Below, in pieces: positions 36,151 through 45,697 of a DNA stretch of 64,000 bases (its first letter is position 1; each line of letters starts with the position of its first letter). Under the pieces are notes generated by a model, which worked only from the letters and a program-made list of their open reading frames with translations, was not told the origin of the DNA and did no database searches. Location: NCBI RefSeq assembly GCF_009753675.1, contig NZ_WQLV01000003.1, forward strand, positions 27,681-91,680, read 5' to 3'. Source of the DNA: Parasedimentitalea huanghaiensis. GTDB lineage: Bacteria > Pseudomonadota > Alphaproteobacteria > Rhodobacterales > Rhodobacteraceae. The translations under genes and the position numbers were made by a program.

Positions 36151-36228
36151 GCTCGGCCGATAGGCCGGGCGCGCCTGACCTTCCCCCCGGGAAGGCGCTT
36201 TGCACCTCCCTAAGGTCAGGCGCGCCCT
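36151..36228 (+). repeat. Dispersed palindromic repeat, copy 4
   Basis: GCTCGGCCGATAGGCCGGGC, then CGCGCCTGACCTTCCCCCC, GGGAAGGCGCTTTGCACC, CCTAAGGTCAGGCGCG. It fills the gap between cobW and cobN inside the B12 transcript. Confidence 0.87.
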
Positions 36229-36245
36229 ATCTATCTTTGGCAACA

Positions 36246-37280
36246 TCAAGCCCCTAGTGCGGCGTGGATGGCGGCGGAGTCGATGTTGTCGTGCTCGGCA
36301 ATCACCACCAACTGGGTACGGCGGGTGTCGCTGCCCCAGGGTTTGTCATATTGCGCGCGTAGGCGTTCGCCCACGGCTTGTACTAGCATCCGCATTGGTT
36401 TTCCTTCGACCGCCACATAGCCTTTGACGCGCAGGATGTTGCGATCGCGGGCGAGTTTGATGATCGCATCTTGCAATGCCTGCGGATCGGCAACTTCGCC
36501 CATTTCGACCACAATGCTTTCAAAATCGTCATGCTCGTGATCGTGGTGGCCGTCGTGATGAGATGGACGGGCGTCCAGATCATCCTCGGCAGCGGCATTC
36601 AGGCCCAGCACAACACGCGGATCAATCACACCTTCGGTCATGGGCAGGATTGGCAGCTTGCGAGGACTCTCCTTTTCGATCACGGCGCGGGCAGTGGCTA
36701 GGCCGTCTTCGCCTGCCAGATCAGCCTTGGACAGCAGAATGATGTCAGCACATGAGATTTGGTCTTCGAAGACCTCAGACAGAGGTGTTTCGTGGTCCAG
36801 GCTGTCGTCGGCATCGCGCTGGGCGGCGACGGCGTCCAGATCGGGGGCGAACTGACCTTTGGCCACAGCTTCGGCATCAGCCAGGGCGATTACCCCATCA
36901 ACGGTGATACGCGAGCGGATCGCGGGCCATTCAAAGGCTTTGAGCAGCGGCTTGGGCAGGGCCAAACCAGAGGTTTCGATCAAGATATGCTCGGGCGGCT
37001 GCGGCAGGGCCATCAGTGCCTCGATTGTTGGGATGAAATCATCCGCGACGGTGCAACAAATGCAGCCGTTTGCCAGTTCGACAATGTTGTTTTCTGGGCA
37101 GTTTTCATCAGCACAGGATTTCAGGATGTCGCCATCCACACCGGCGGTGCCAAATTCGTTGACCAGAACGCCCAGACGCTTGCCTTGTGGGTTTTGCATC
37201 AGGTGGCGGATAAGTGTGGTTTTGCCTGCGCCCAAGAAACCTGTGACAACGGTAACTGGGATCTTGTTGAGATCGCTCAT
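36246..37280 (-). CDS. cobW: CobW-family metal-chaperone GTPase
   Basis: A 344-residue G3E P-loop GTPase: Walker A GFLGAGKTT (14-22), zinc/cobalt site GCICC (C73, C75, C76), and SKADL as the guanine-specificity motif. A His-rich loop (PSHHDGHHDHEHDD, about 232-245) can hold metal. It is thought to deliver cobalt to the CobNST chelatase. ATG 37280 is the family start; 4 bp after the DUF1636 gene. Confidence 0.92.
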   Translation of the reverse strand: MSDLNKIPVTVVTGFLGAGKTTLIRHLMQNPQGKRLGVLVNEFGTAGVDGDILKSCADENCPENNIVELANGCICCTVADDFIPTIEALMALPQPPEHILIETSGLALPKPLLKAFEWPAIRSRITVDGVIALADAEAVAKGQFAPDLDAVAAQRDADDSLDHETPLSEVFEDQISCADIILLSKADLAGEDGLATARAVIEKESPRKLPILPMTEGVIDPRVVLGLNAAAEDDLDARPSHHDGHHDHEHDDFESIVVEMGEVADPQALQDAIIKLARDRNILRVKGYVAVEGKPMRMLVQAVGERLRAQYDKPWGSDTRRTQLVVIAEHDNIDSAAIHAALGA

Positions 37281-37284
37281 GTAT

Positions 37285-37659
37285 TTACTCCTGAGAAGCG
37301 GTGTCGACCGGCGGGATGCGGGCGATGGATTGTTTGCGGAAAACGGTGGGGCGTTCGCGCCATGGGACGAGGCCGTCCTCGGTGGCGGCATAGGCGGCGG
37401 CACCTGCGATGATTTCTTCGACATGTTCGTTGGGATCAAGGTCGCCGTAAACATAGGTCCAGCGTTTGTCGCCGCCGCTCAGCACCATGGAACAGCCGCG
37501 TTTGCAGGCGGACAGGCACTCGACGCCGCGAATGTTCACGCCCTCGGGCACACCGGTTTCTTTCAGTGCCTCTAGCAGGATGGACCCTGGACGCGTGGCG
37601 TCGGGGTCAACATCTGCGCGGCGGCAGGTTGTGCAGACAGTTAGTGTTACATCACCCAT
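37285..37659 (-). CDS. DUF1636 small Fe-S-like protein (first cob gene)
   Basis: A 124-residue DUF1636 protein with CTTC at about 7-10 and CLSACKRGC at about 46-54, the pattern of a thioredoxin-like ferredoxin. It is first gene after the second cobalamin riboswitch and precedes cobW by 4 bp, so a role in cobalt or Fe-S supply to chelation is plausible but unproven. AAGGAG lies 10 nt before the ATG at 37659. Confidence 0.8.
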   Translation of the reverse strand: MGDVTLTVCTTCRRADVDPDATRPGSILLEALKETGVPEGVNIRGVECLSACKRGCSMVLSGGDKRWTYVYGDLDPNEHVEEIIAGAAAYAATEDGLVPWRERPTVFRKQSIARIPPVDTASQE

Positions 37660-38014
37660 AGGGGGCCATCTCCTTGTGGTGACAAAAAGGGTAAGGCCAG
37701 AAGGGGGACCCATGGTGTGGGAGCCCTCAACCGGTTGCGAAACACCCCGTTCGCCCGTTGATCATCATGTTGGCAGGTCTCCCGGCTTGCGGAGTCAAAA
37801 GGCGCGGGGCCTTTGTGCGGTGCTCTTGCCTTCCCGGCCTAGGCCAGTGGCATCAGAGACCTCTCCGGTCACGGTCGCGGGGGCGGCTGTGCTTGCGCAT
37901 ATTCGCGCATCACATTCCCTCTTCGCCTGTCGTAAAACAGGAACCAACAAAACCCCCTTGCGTCATCCCCCCGGTCCTTGTCAAGTCATAGCTGGAATCA
38001 GCAGGAGACTCGCC
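37660..38014. other. Divergent leader between the long cob series and cobO
   Basis: 355 bp with no gene: about 110 bp of leader, the cobalamin riboswitch (37770-37932, minus strand), and about 80 bp likely to hold back-to-back promoters. TTGACA on the minus strand at about 37976-37981 is a possible -35 for the riboswitch transcript; no clear -10 was found. Confidence 0.55.
37770..37932 (-). ncRNA. Cobalamin riboswitch heading the long cob operon
   Basis: On the minus strand: AGAGGGAATGTGATGCG near the 5' end, GCCGCCCCCGCGACCGTGACC core, GCCACTGGCC, GGGAAGGC, then the B12-box-like AAGCCGGGAGACCTGCC at the 3' end. Same landmark order as the element at 23728-23885. It should control the DUF1636-cobW-cobN series. 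Confidence 0.93.
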
Positions 38015-38650
38015 GTGAGTGACACCCCGAAAAAAGAAGTGCCCGTCGATGATGAGGCTCGCCATGCGGCCAAGATGGCCAAGAAAAAAGCGGCCCGTGA
38101 TCGGATGATGGCGACCAAGGATGGTGAGAAGGGGCTGATCATCATTCACACCGGGCCGGGTAAGGGAAAATCCAGTTCCGGCTTTGGCATGATCATGCGC
38201 TGTATCGCGCATAAGATGCCGTCGGCCGTGGTGCAGTTTATCAAGGGCGGCTGGCAGACCGGCGAGCGCACGTTGATCGAAGAGAACTTCGCTGACCTGT
38301 GTCAGTTCTATGCGATGGGCGAAGGCTTTACCTGGGAGACTCAGGACAAGGCACGCGATATTGCGGCGGCGCAGGCAGGCTGGGAAAAGGCCAAGGAGAT
38401 GATCCGGGATGAGCGCAATACCATGGTGTTGTTGGACGAGATCAACATTGCGCTGCGCTATGAGTATCTGGATCTGGCTGAAGTGGTCGAGTTTCTGGAG
38501 ACCGAGAAACCTCCGATGACCCATGTGGTGCTGACGGGCCGCAACGCCAAGGAAGAGCTGATCGAGATTGCCGATCTGGTGACCGAGATGGGGCAGATCA
38601 AGCACCCGTTCCGCGCCGGGATCAAGGCACAGAAGGGCGTTGAGTATTAA
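38015..38650 (+). CDS. cobO: Cob(I)yrinate a,c-diamide adenosyltransferase
   Basis: A 211-residue CobA/CobO/BtuR-type enzyme with P-loop HTGPGKGKSSS (46-56) and the C-terminal VLTGRNAKEELIEIADLVTEM block. It attaches the 5'-deoxyadenosyl ligand to cob(I)yrinate a,c-diamide using ATP. GTG at 38015 is chosen because AGGAG lies 7 nt upstream; the open frame back to 37466 crosses the riboswitch and is not real. Divergent from the main cob series. Confidence 0.9.
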   Translation: MSDTPKKEVPVDDEARHAAKMAKKKAARDRMMATKDGEKGLIIIHTGPGKGKSSSGFGMIMRCIAHKMPSAVVQFIKGGWQTGERTLIEENFADLCQFYAMGEGFTWETQDKARDIAAAQAGWEKAKEMIRDERNTMVLLDEINIALRYEYLDLAEVVEFLETEKPPMTHVVLTGRNAKEELIEIADLVTEMGQIKHPFRAGIKAQKGVEY

Positions 38651-38827
38651 GCTTAGGCGCGGGATTGCCTGCCCGTGGGTGGGCGATCAGACGTTGGTTT
38701 GGGGCAGTTTATCTCGGCAAAGTCCGTACGAGGTTGAACGAGTGCGCCAGGCCTAGCCAAATCGCCGACCCGCCGGGACGGGTAGGCGATCGCGTGGCGG
38801 CATGCGACCTTGTTCCGCGCGCTGGGG

Positions 38828-40405
38828 TTATGCGGCCAACTTGGACACTTGCTGCGTGATATACCCATCCACCGCAGCACGCTCTTCCTCGCTCAGCCGA
38901 AGGCCCAGCTTGGTGCGCCGCCACAGGTAGTCCTCGCCTGTACGGACCCATTCCCGCTCAATCGCCCAGTCTAGCTCGCGCGCGGTGATGGTGGCACCAA
39001 AATCCTGTCCCAGATCAGTGGCTGACTTGGCCTCTCCCAGCACCTCCCACGCCTCGGTCCCATAAGCACGGATCAGGCGGCGGGTGGCATAGGCGCTGAG
39101 GAAGGGGTAGTCGGTGGCAAGTTTGGCCTGAAGGGTTTTCACATCCTCGACCGCGAAGTCGCCGCCGGGGAGCGGTACGCCCGCGGTCCAGTTGGAAGTC
39201 AAATTGGGCAGGGCTGAGCTGATCTTGGCCATCGCAGCCTCAGCCAGTTTCCGGTAGGTGGTGATCTTGCCGCCAAAGACGTTCAGCAGCGGTGCTGCGT
39301 CTTGATTGAGCGACAATACATATTCGCGGGTGGCTGCGGTGGCAGAGCTGGCGCCGTCGTCGTACAGCGGGCGCACGCCTGAATAGGTCCAGACAATCTG
39401 ATCGCGTGTCACTGGGGTGTTGAAGTACTCAGATGCGAATTTAACCAGATAGTCCTGCTCTTCCTTGGTGCATTCTGGCGGGGAGTCGACATCCGTGTGG
39501 TCGGCATCGGTGGTGCCGATCAGGGTGTAGTCTTCCTCATAGGGGATAGCAAAAATGATCCGTCCATCGGTGCCTTGGAAGAAATAACAACGGTCATGAT
39601 CATAGAGTTTGGGCACGACGATGTGGCTGCCACGGACCAGCCGCACGGTTTCATTGCTTTGAATGTTCAGCTGCTTTTGCAGCAGGTCCGCCACCCAAGG
39701 GCCGCCCGCGTTGACCAGCATCTTGGCGCGGCGGGTGTGGATCTCTCCGCTGTCGCGGTCTTCAAGGGTAATCTCCCAATGATCGGCCATGCGTTTGGTG
39801 CCGATAACCTTGGTGCGGGGCAGGATGGTGGCGCCACGATCTTGGGCGTCGCGGGCGTTGAGCATTACCAGACGGGCGTCTTCGACCCAGCAATCAGAAT
39901 ATTCAAAGGCGGTTTTGAATTTGGAATTCAGCGGTTTGCCAACTTCACCCTTAGTCAGGTCCAGCTTTCGGGTGCCGGGCAGAATGCCGCGTTTGCCCAA
40001 AGTGTCATACATGAACAGGCCCAGCCGGATCAACCAAGCGGGGCGGCGGCCCTTCATCCAGGGCATGATGCCAGAGAGTAGCTTGGAGGTCGGGGTGTCG
40101 TTCTCAAACCGCATATCGGCATGATAAGGCAGCACAAAACGCATAGGCCAGGAGATGTGCGGCATCGCTTGCAGTAGCACTTCGCGCTCGATCAGCGCTT
40201 CGCGGACCAGACGGAATTCGAAGTACTCCAGATAGCGTAGTCCGCCGTGAAACAGTTTAGTCGCAGCCGACGAGGTTGCGGATGCCAAGTCATTCATCTC
40301 GGCCAGTGTAACGGACATGCCGCGACCTGCGGCGTCACGGGCAATGCCACAGCCGTTGATGCCGCCGCCGATGATGAACAGGTCGGTGGTCGGATGGTCA
40401 GTCAT
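38828..40405 (-). CDS. glpD: Aerobic glycerol-3-phosphate dehydrogenase
   Basis: A 525-residue FAD enzyme: dinucleotide motif IIGGGINGCGIARDAAGRG (about 10-28), KLFHGGLRYLEYFEF (about 50-64), VNAGGPWVADL (about 220-230). It oxidises sn-glycerol 3-phosphate to dihydroxyacetone phosphate at the membrane, passing electrons to quinone. The ATG at 40405 overlaps the end of the regulator gene by 8 bp, so they form one operon. Confidence 0.92.
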   Translation of the reverse strand: MTDHPTTDLFIIGGGINGCGIARDAAGRGMSVTLAEMNDLASATSSAATKLFHGGLRYLEYFEFRLVREALIEREVLLQAMPHISWPMRFVLPYHADMRFENDTPTSKLLSGIMPWMKGRRPAWLIRLGLFMYDTLGKRGILPGTRKLDLTKGEVGKPLNSKFKTAFEYSDCWVEDARLVMLNARDAQDRGATILPRTKVIGTKRMADHWEITLEDRDSGEIHTRRAKMLVNAGGPWVADLLQKQLNIQSNETVRLVRGSHIVVPKLYDHDRCYFFQGTDGRIIFAIPYEEDYTLIGTTDADHTDVDSPPECTKEEQDYLVKFASEYFNTPVTRDQIVWTYSGVRPLYDDGASSATAATREYVLSLNQDAAPLLNVFGGKITTYRKLAEAAMAKISSALPNLTSNWTAGVPLPGGDFAVEDVKTLQAKLATDYPFLSAYATRRLIRAYGTEAWEVLGEAKSATDLGQDFGATITARELDWAIEREWVRTGEDYLWRRTKLGLRLSEEERAAVDGYITQQVSKLAA

Positions 40406-41183
40406 TTTCGCGGCTTTCGTTTTGTGCAACAGTCAGAATGCGAGTACCTGCCAGTCTGGCAGCTTTGGCAAAATCTTCGGGAATTGATTGGTCAGTCACC
40501 ACAACATCAAGGTCTTCAACTGCGCAGATACGGACAGGCGCAGACCGTTCGAATTTGTTGCTATCGCAAACCAGAACCTTAGTGCGAGCGTTCTTCAAAA
40601 TGGCGCGCGCAACTGAAACTTCGCGCGCATCATGATCCATAATGGCGCCATCGGTGTCCATTGCCGATGCGCCGATGATAGCAAAATCCACTTTGTACCG
40701 AGAAATGAACTCCACGGCGTCTTCGCCGACAATTGCTCCGTCACTTTGCCTGACAGTGCCGCCAGCCAAGATCAGATTTTTGGTTTTCACCCCCATCATC
40801 ATATTGATGATGTTAATGTTGTTTGAGAGGACGGTGAGGCCTCTGTGCTCTGATAACGCGCGGGCGACTTGCTCGGTTGAGGTGCCGATGTTCAAAGCCA
40901 GCGAGCAGTTGTCCGGGATCAATTCTGCAACCAGGGCCGCCATCGCCTGTTTGCCCTGGGCATTCTGCTTGCGTCTGTCAGCATAAACGCGATTGGCAGC
41001 GGAGCTCGTGCGGACGGCGCCGCCATGTACCCGTGACAGGGCGCCCCTGTCACTAAGATCACGAAGGTCAGCGCGGACCGTTTGCAGCGAAACCTCAAAG
41101 CGGCTGGCAAGATCTTCAACCTCGACCCGATCTTGGGTGTTCAGCAGGTTCAGAATAGTGGCTTGGCGAGTGGTGGCGTCCAT
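40398..41183 (-). CDS. glpR: DeoR-family regulator of glycerol-3-phosphate use
   Basis: A 261-residue GlpR-type repressor: winged helix LASRFEVSLQTVRADLRDLS (about 24-43) followed by GALSRVHGGAV, then the sugar-phosphate sensor (NIGTSTEQVARAL, ILAGGTVRQSDGAIVG). ATG 41183 has AAAGGA 7 nt upstream. Overlap with glpD makes repression by this protein, relieved by glycerol 3-phosphate, the likely control. Confidence 0.85.
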   Translation of the reverse strand: MDATTRQATILNLLNTQDRVEVEDLASRFEVSLQTVRADLRDLSDRGALSRVHGGAVRTSSAANRVYADRRKQNAQGKQAMAALVAELIPDNCSLALNIGTSTEQVARALSEHRGLTVLSNNINIINMMMGVKTKNLILAGGTVRQSDGAIVGEDAVEFISRYKVDFAIIGASAMDTDGAIMDHDAREVSVARAILKNARTKVLVCDSNKFERSAPVRICAVEDLDVVVTDQSIPEDFAKAARLAGTRILTVAQNESREND

Positions 41184-41291
41184 GGAAAGTCCTTTCGCAG
41201 GGGTTTTAGCGAATGGCTTTCGTATTGTCACTATTTGATTTCGTGATGCTTTCGATTTATCGAGTGCGTCTGCAGATGCAGGCACTGCTTG

Positions 41292-42383
41292 TTACAGTTC
41301 ACCGCGTGTCAGGGGGATGAGATGATTATCCCATCGCATATCGCTTTGTGAAAGTGGGCTGATGTCCGGCCCGCTCAGGGCTGCAACCTGTCCTTTCCCG
41401 GTGGTAACAACAAAGCCGCTCTCACCTGTGGCCAGTCCACAGACATCCGGTAGCTGATGTTCGTAAAGCAGATCACCGCTAACAGCGTCCATGATTTGCG
41501 CCACCCCACCACGCGGAGAGGTGACAGCAACTTGTTTTCCGTCGGCGCTAAAACCAATGGAACCGCCATACCCTTGCAGATTACGGACCCTTGGATCGTC
41601 TTCGGCAAGCAGTTGCGGTGCGGTACCGGACAAGTGCAGCCCGGTGATTGGTACACCAGCACCCGGTTCGCCCTGCCATTGCATGGCAAAGGCCAAGGTG
41701 CCGCTAGTATGAATTGCCAGATGTCGAATTGAGTTCTGATGAAGGTCCAGCGGCAAAACCACTTGGTCCTGCACACTGCCATTGAGGTCAGTGTAGCTAA
41801 GGTTGGGGCGCATCGTCTTCAGGTTCAATTTGGCGCGGCCGCTGCGGGGGTGGGTTTGAATGCCGCCATTGGCAATCACCAATCCCGGTGCGTCGTTGCG
41901 AAGCAATATATCGTGGGGGCCAATACCACCCGAGGAAAAACTGCCAATGCGTTGATAGCCGTTGGTTGTGTCCCAAATCCCTACCACACCACGGGAATTC
42001 ACATAGTCATTTTCAGTGGTATACAGGCGGGTGCCGTCTGAGCTGAAACACCCATGCCCGTAGAAATGATGCCCGTTAGGTGGATCAAGCCGTGCGAGAG
42101 GTGCTCCGTCTCGACAGTTGATCACCTGGGCGAACCGGCCGGGACGCCGTGCAAAAGCCACGATTTCAGGACGTTTGGGATGGGCGCTGGCGGCGTGCCC
42201 GCGATCAGGAAGCGGGCAACGGAACAGGATATCGCCTCTTGATGTCAACCCAGCCAGAACAAAGCTGCCATCGTTTTGCTGACCCGCAGCCAGAAAGCTT
42301 GGGCATCCAAGGTCGGCCCAGCTGGCCTGAGGTGCCAGTCCTGTCGCCAGAAGTCCGGCCAGGAAACTGCGGCGAGAGGCCAT
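41292..42383 (-). CDS. DUF1513 exported protein of the iron locus
   Basis: A 363-residue protein with a twin-arginine-like signal (SRRSFLAGLLATG, residues 3-15) and repeated beta-rich segments typical of a propeller (HGCFSSDGTRLYTTEND, GPHDILLRNDAPGLVIANGG). DUF1513 (COG3490) recurs at the end of operons with imelysins and a di-heme protein. Function unknown; periplasmic. ATG starts 1 bp after the imelysin stop. Last gene of the bfd series. Confidence 0.8.
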   Translation of the reverse strand: MASRRSFLAGLLATGLAPQASWADLGCPSFLAAGQQNDGSFVLAGLTSRGDILFRCPLPDRGHAASAHPKRPEIVAFARRPGRFAQVINCRDGAPLARLDPPNGHHFYGHGCFSSDGTRLYTTENDYVNSRGVVGIWDTTNGYQRIGSFSSGGIGPHDILLRNDAPGLVIANGGIQTHPRSGRAKLNLKTMRPNLSYTDLNGSVQDQVVLPLDLHQNSIRHLAIHTSGTLAFAMQWQGEPGAGVPITGLHLSGTAPQLLAEDDPRVRNLQGYGGSIGFSADGKQVAVTSPRGGVAQIMDAVSGDLLYEHQLPDVCGLATGESGFVVTTGKGQVAALSGPDISPLSQSDMRWDNHLIPLTRGEL

Positions 42384-42384
42384 G

Positions 42385-43383
42385 TTAGTCACCGTCCAGT
42401 GAATTGAACCCAGGGGTAACCCCCAGCGCGGGGCCCAGATCTACGTCCGCGATGCTACGGATATCATTTATTTGTTGTTGCAGTGCTTCGATGCGAAAAC
42501 GACTGCTTGGATCAGAGACCCCGGAAAATACAGGATCTGCCAAGCGGGCGGCACTGATACGTGCTTTGGAAAAACCTGCCTGCAAGTCAGCGGCCAGCGC
42601 TAGGTTATCACCAGCCAATGCGATCGCTAGGTTTTCAAGTGACTGTAGCGACAACTCTACATGGTGAAGACTGCGGCCTGAACGGCGCGCTTCAGCCCGG
42701 TTTGGCCGGGGATGGTCAAATGTCCCCAAAGGGCGGCCCAGGCGCATATCAGAAGTGACTTGCAGGCCGGTGTTCAAGGCCTTGAACAGCTCTTGTTTGA
42801 CCTCAGAACGGGTTTGGTAACGATCACCGGGCGTGCGCATTTGGGCGACATAGTTCTGTTGCCAATCTTTGAGAATGAGATGAGAGGTGTCGGAAATGTC
42901 ATCGGCTATGGCACGCACCAATTGGCAGCGATAAGCCTCTTTGCCGAGTGTACTTAGCTCGGTATCATACAGTAGAAATTCGAGTGCATAAAAGCCATGT
43001 ACCGCAATTGATGTTGTTGCAAAATCCGAAGGTGTTTTAACAGCAGGGTCTTCGTTTTGGATCATTGCTGACAGGGCTTTGGGAATTTTGCCGCGGCTGT
43101 CAGGCCAGAACGCCAATGCAAAGGCGCGGTTGTCGGTTTCTGTGGGGCCAAATCGCAGGTGGCTCACTGTGATCCATGCATCAAAGGCGTCAGCGTAGGC
43201 CTGCTGCAACTCTGCTGAGTCTGACTTGCAATCCTGAGCCGCAGCTTGCGATAAAGCTTGAGAGTGACCGGCAAGTGCGCTCATCGTTGGCAGGATTTGC
43301 TGATCCAGAATATCGTCAACCAGATCGGCCTGCGCGGCAAAAGCAGACAGCGAGAGGACAAAAGCGAGAGTGAGTGAACGCAT
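42385..43383 (-). CDS. Imelysin-like periplasmic protein (second)
   Basis: A 332-residue COG3489/imelysin-like protein with a Sec signal (residues 1-19). The GxHxxE motif of imelysins reads GFYALE (130-135): Glu is kept but the His is Tyr, so any metal site differs from the first imelysin (47861-49129). It lies between the di-heme protein (1 bp gap) and DUF1513. Role in iron uptake is inferred from family and neighbours. Confidence 0.8.
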   Translation of the reverse strand: MRSLTLAFVLSLSAFAAQADLVDDILDQQILPTMSALAGHSQALSQAAAQDCKSDSAELQQAYADAFDAWITVSHLRFGPTETDNRAFALAFWPDSRGKIPKALSAMIQNEDPAVKTPSDFATTSIAVHGFYALEFLLYDTELSTLGKEAYRCQLVRAIADDISDTSHLILKDWQQNYVAQMRTPGDRYQTRSEVKQELFKALNTGLQVTSDMRLGRPLGTFDHPRPNRAEARRSGRSLHHVELSLQSLENLAIALAGDNLALAADLQAGFSKARISAARLADPVFSGVSDPSSRFRIEALQQQINDIRSIADVDLGPALGVTPGFNSLDGD

Positions 43384-43384
43384 G

Positions 43385-44947
43385 TCAGAGACTTTCCAGA
43401 AAACGAATGAGGGCTGCGCGGTCAGCGGGGGGCAGTTCGACAACGGTGTCGCGCGCTGTTTGGGCCTCGCCGCCATGCCATAACACGGCTTCGAGCAGGG
43501 TGCGCGCACGGCCATCATGTAGATATCCGGCTTGTGCCGAGACCTGTTGTGTCAGGCCAATCCCCCACAATGGTGGCGTGCGCCATTCGCGGCCAGTGGC
43601 ACGGGCTTCGGGACGGTGATCTGCCAGTCCCTCACCCATGTCGTGCAGCAACAGGTCGCTGTAGGGCCAGATCAACTGGAAGCTTTGCTCGGGGCGGTCA
43701 GACAGGCGATGGGTGACATATTTGGGAGTGTGGCAACTGATACACCCAGTGTCATAAAAAACCTGTTTGCCGCGCAAAACTTGTGGATCGCCGAGATCTC
43801 GGCGAGCAGGCACCGCAAGGTTGCGGCTGTAAAAGGTCACAAGATCCATGTTGGGCTGGTCGATTTCGGTGACGCGGGTATCGCCATCACCGTGGCGGGC
43901 ATTGCGGCAGTCCGCTTGTGCTATAGTACAGTCTCCCCAAGGGTCGGGGAACAGTGGAGTTGAAATACCAATGTCGCCTGCAAAGGCGGCAGCGGATTGT
44001 TGATGCACGGTGGGTTGGCCTGCTTTCAAACCAAACCGGCCAAGCATCACTTGCTCGTATTCAGTTGACCAAACCAGATTTGCACGGCCCGAAATGCCAT
44101 CGTTGTTGGCATCAGCCTCATCGACCTTGGCCAGAATGTCATCCACCGGGATCGCCTCGAGTAATCCAAGACCGATCATCGGCGGCGCAACACGTGGGGA
44201 CAGCATCGCATCTGCGTGTAAAGGGCCGTAGCCAAGATTGAGCGCCTGGTAGGTTGGCTGACGCAGTTTGGCGGTTTCATCACCGGAAAGGGCGATCTCG
44301 ATCTCCTGATAGGTCACCGAAAAACTATATTCCGGGGCCATGCCAGGAGGCGAGAAATCCTGTAGTTGAGTGCCATAGTTGGGATCAGGTGCGGTGCCGA
44401 TATAGTCTTTGACAGCAGACATATGGGCAGGTGCATCCGCGGGGATGGATATCCGCAGGAACATTGAAACAGAGCTGCCACCCGCATCCAACGGGACATG
44501 TCCGCGTCCATCCTTGATATGGCAACGCTGGCACGAGCGGGCATTGTACAGCGGCCCTAAACCATCCGAGGCTAAGGTCGAAGCAGGGGAGAACACCCAG
44601 AGTTTTTTGAACAACCCATTGCCAAGCTTGAATTCCAGCTGTTGTTCAAAACTGATGTTTGGAGAGTGTTGAGAAAATGCCTCGGTATCGGTGCGGGCCC
44701 GTATTGTGGCGGCACCCGCCGGCTTGTCTTCATACAGCTCTGTGGCAGAGAAATCATCTGTCAGAGCAACAACGTCAGCGATACGTGACTGTTCAGCATG
44801 GGTGCGGGGGATCAGATCAAGATGTGGATCGCCTAGGTCTAGTTTTGTCAGATCCATTGCCGTCAGGGGAGTGGCCGCCAGCAGAGTCGCGGCGGCCAGC
44901 AGGGATCTACTCGGCGTTATCCATTGTCGTGGCATTGAGGAGAGCAT
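43385..44947 (-). CDS. Di-heme c-type cytochrome / DUF1111 oxidoreductase
   Basis: A 520-residue exported protein of the COG3488 (DUF1111) type. Two heme-attachment motifs, CQRCH (139-143) and CISCH (402-406), and a signal peptide ending near TPLTA. Distantly like MauG/CcpA peroxidases; proposed as a periplasmic oxidoreductase. ATG 44947 has GGAAAA close upstream; ATG 44935 is the alternative. It starts within the end of bfr. It stands with two imelysins and DUF1513, suggesting a redox step in iron handling. Confidence 0.82.
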   Translation of the reverse strand: MLSSMPRQWITPSRSLLAAATLLAATPLTAMDLTKLDLGDPHLDLIPRTHAEQSRIADVVALTDDFSATELYEDKPAGAATIRARTDTEAFSQHSPNISFEQQLEFKLGNGLFKKLWVFSPASTLASDGLGPLYNARSCQRCHIKDGRGHVPLDAGGSSVSMFLRISIPADAPAHMSAVKDYIGTAPDPNYGTQLQDFSPPGMAPEYSFSVTYQEIEIALSGDETAKLRQPTYQALNLGYGPLHADAMLSPRVAPPMIGLGLLEAIPVDDILAKVDEADANNDGISGRANLVWSTEYEQVMLGRFGLKAGQPTVHQQSAAAFAGDIGISTPLFPDPWGDCTIAQADCRNARHGDGDTRVTEIDQPNMDLVTFYSRNLAVPARRDLGDPQVLRGKQVFYDTGCISCHTPKYVTHRLSDRPEQSFQLIWPYSDLLLHDMGEGLADHRPEARATGREWRTPPLWGIGLTQQVSAQAGYLHDGRARTLLEAVLWHGGEAQTARDTVVELPPADRAALIRFLESL

Positions 44948-45392
44948 AGTTTTCCGCACCAATTCGGTCATGCAGTTCAAGTTGGGTCTCGAGGAAATCG
45001 ATATGACCTTCTTCATCGGCCATCAGCCCATCGAACAGCGCTTTGGTTACATGGTCGCCAACGGTGTCGCAATGCTCGCGCGCTTCTTTGTACAGGGCCC
45101 GTGCCGAGAGTTCCGCAGCCAGATCGCATTCCAGGGTTTCCTTTGGTGTCTGCCCGATACGCAAGGAATCCAGCTTTTGCAAATTCGGGTGGCCTTCGAG
45201 AAACAGAATGCGTTCAATCAGCTTGTCCGCGTGCTCCATCTCTTCGATGCTTTCCTCGCGGCTTTTCTTGGCCATTTTGCCAAGGCCCCAATCGTCCTGC
45301 AGGCGATAGTGTAGCCAATACTGACTGACCGCTGTCAGCTCGTGTCGCAAGGATTTGTTGAGATATTCAATTACTTTGGGATCGCCCTTCAT
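44907..45392 (-). CDS. bfr: Bacterioferritin
   Basis: A 161-residue 24-mer ferritin. Ferroxidase residues are at canonical positions E18, E51, H54, E94, E127 and H130, and the heme-ligand M52 is present. It oxidises Fe(II) and stores it in the cytosol. ATG 45392 ([12 protein letters not shown], as in other Bfr) has AGGAG 7 nt upstream; ATG 45398 would put it directly against the site. It overlaps bfd by 26 bp and the di-heme gene by 41 bp. Confidence 0.93.
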   Translation of the reverse strand: MKGDPKVIEYLNKSLRHELTAVSQYWLHYRLQDDWGLGKMAKKSREESIEEMEHADKLIERILFLEGHPNLQKLDSLRIGQTPKETLECDLAAELSARALYKEAREHCDTVGDHVTKALFDGLMADEEGHIDFLETQLELHDRIGAENYALLNATTMDNAE

Positions 45393-45633
45393 GGCCATTC
45401 TCCTGAGTTACCACGCTGCGCAAATTTTGCAGGTTCCTGGGAACTGTGAGTTTATCATTCCCACGCATGGTGTCCACAAACAGGGGCATGCAACCGCCGC
45501 AGTCGGCGGATTTTCCCAATGCGTGATAGATCTTACCGGGTGTGATGATGGTTTGCGGGTCCGCCTTGCGCATCCAGGTGATGGCAGAGTGGATGTCGTG
45601 GTCAGTGATGCAGGTGCAATGGCAGACGATCAT
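45367..45633 (-). CDS. bfd: Bacterioferritin-associated ferredoxin
   Basis: An 88-residue Bfd. The [2Fe-2S] ligands C4, C6 and C45, C48 (CGGC) are in place; the C-terminal ~25 residues extend beyond the usual ~64 because the frame runs into bfr. It reduces core iron of bacterioferritin for release. First gene of bfd-bfr-di-heme-imelysin-DUF1513, with an iron-operator-like palindrome about 65 bp upstream. Confidence 0.88.
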   Translation of the reverse strand: MIVCHCTCITDHDIHSAITWMRKADPQTIITPGKIYHALGKSADCGGCMPLFVDTMRGNDKLTVPRNLQNLRSVVTQENGHEGRSQSN

Positions 45634-45697
45634 AGTTTGGTCCTACTCACTGGCAAAGAGCGCCGCACAGCGGTGATTGATTCGATGTGAAATTTAT

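Noticed and set aside
37466..38014. N-terminal extension of CobO
   Set aside because: The open frame crosses the riboswitch and the cob leader; a GTG with AGGAG at 38015 gives a standard-length CobO.
38761..38790. Hairpin ATCGCC-ACCCG / CGGGT-GGCGAT between cobO and glpD
   Set aside because: Good stem but no T-run on either strand; may help end the convergent transcripts, but not called a terminator.
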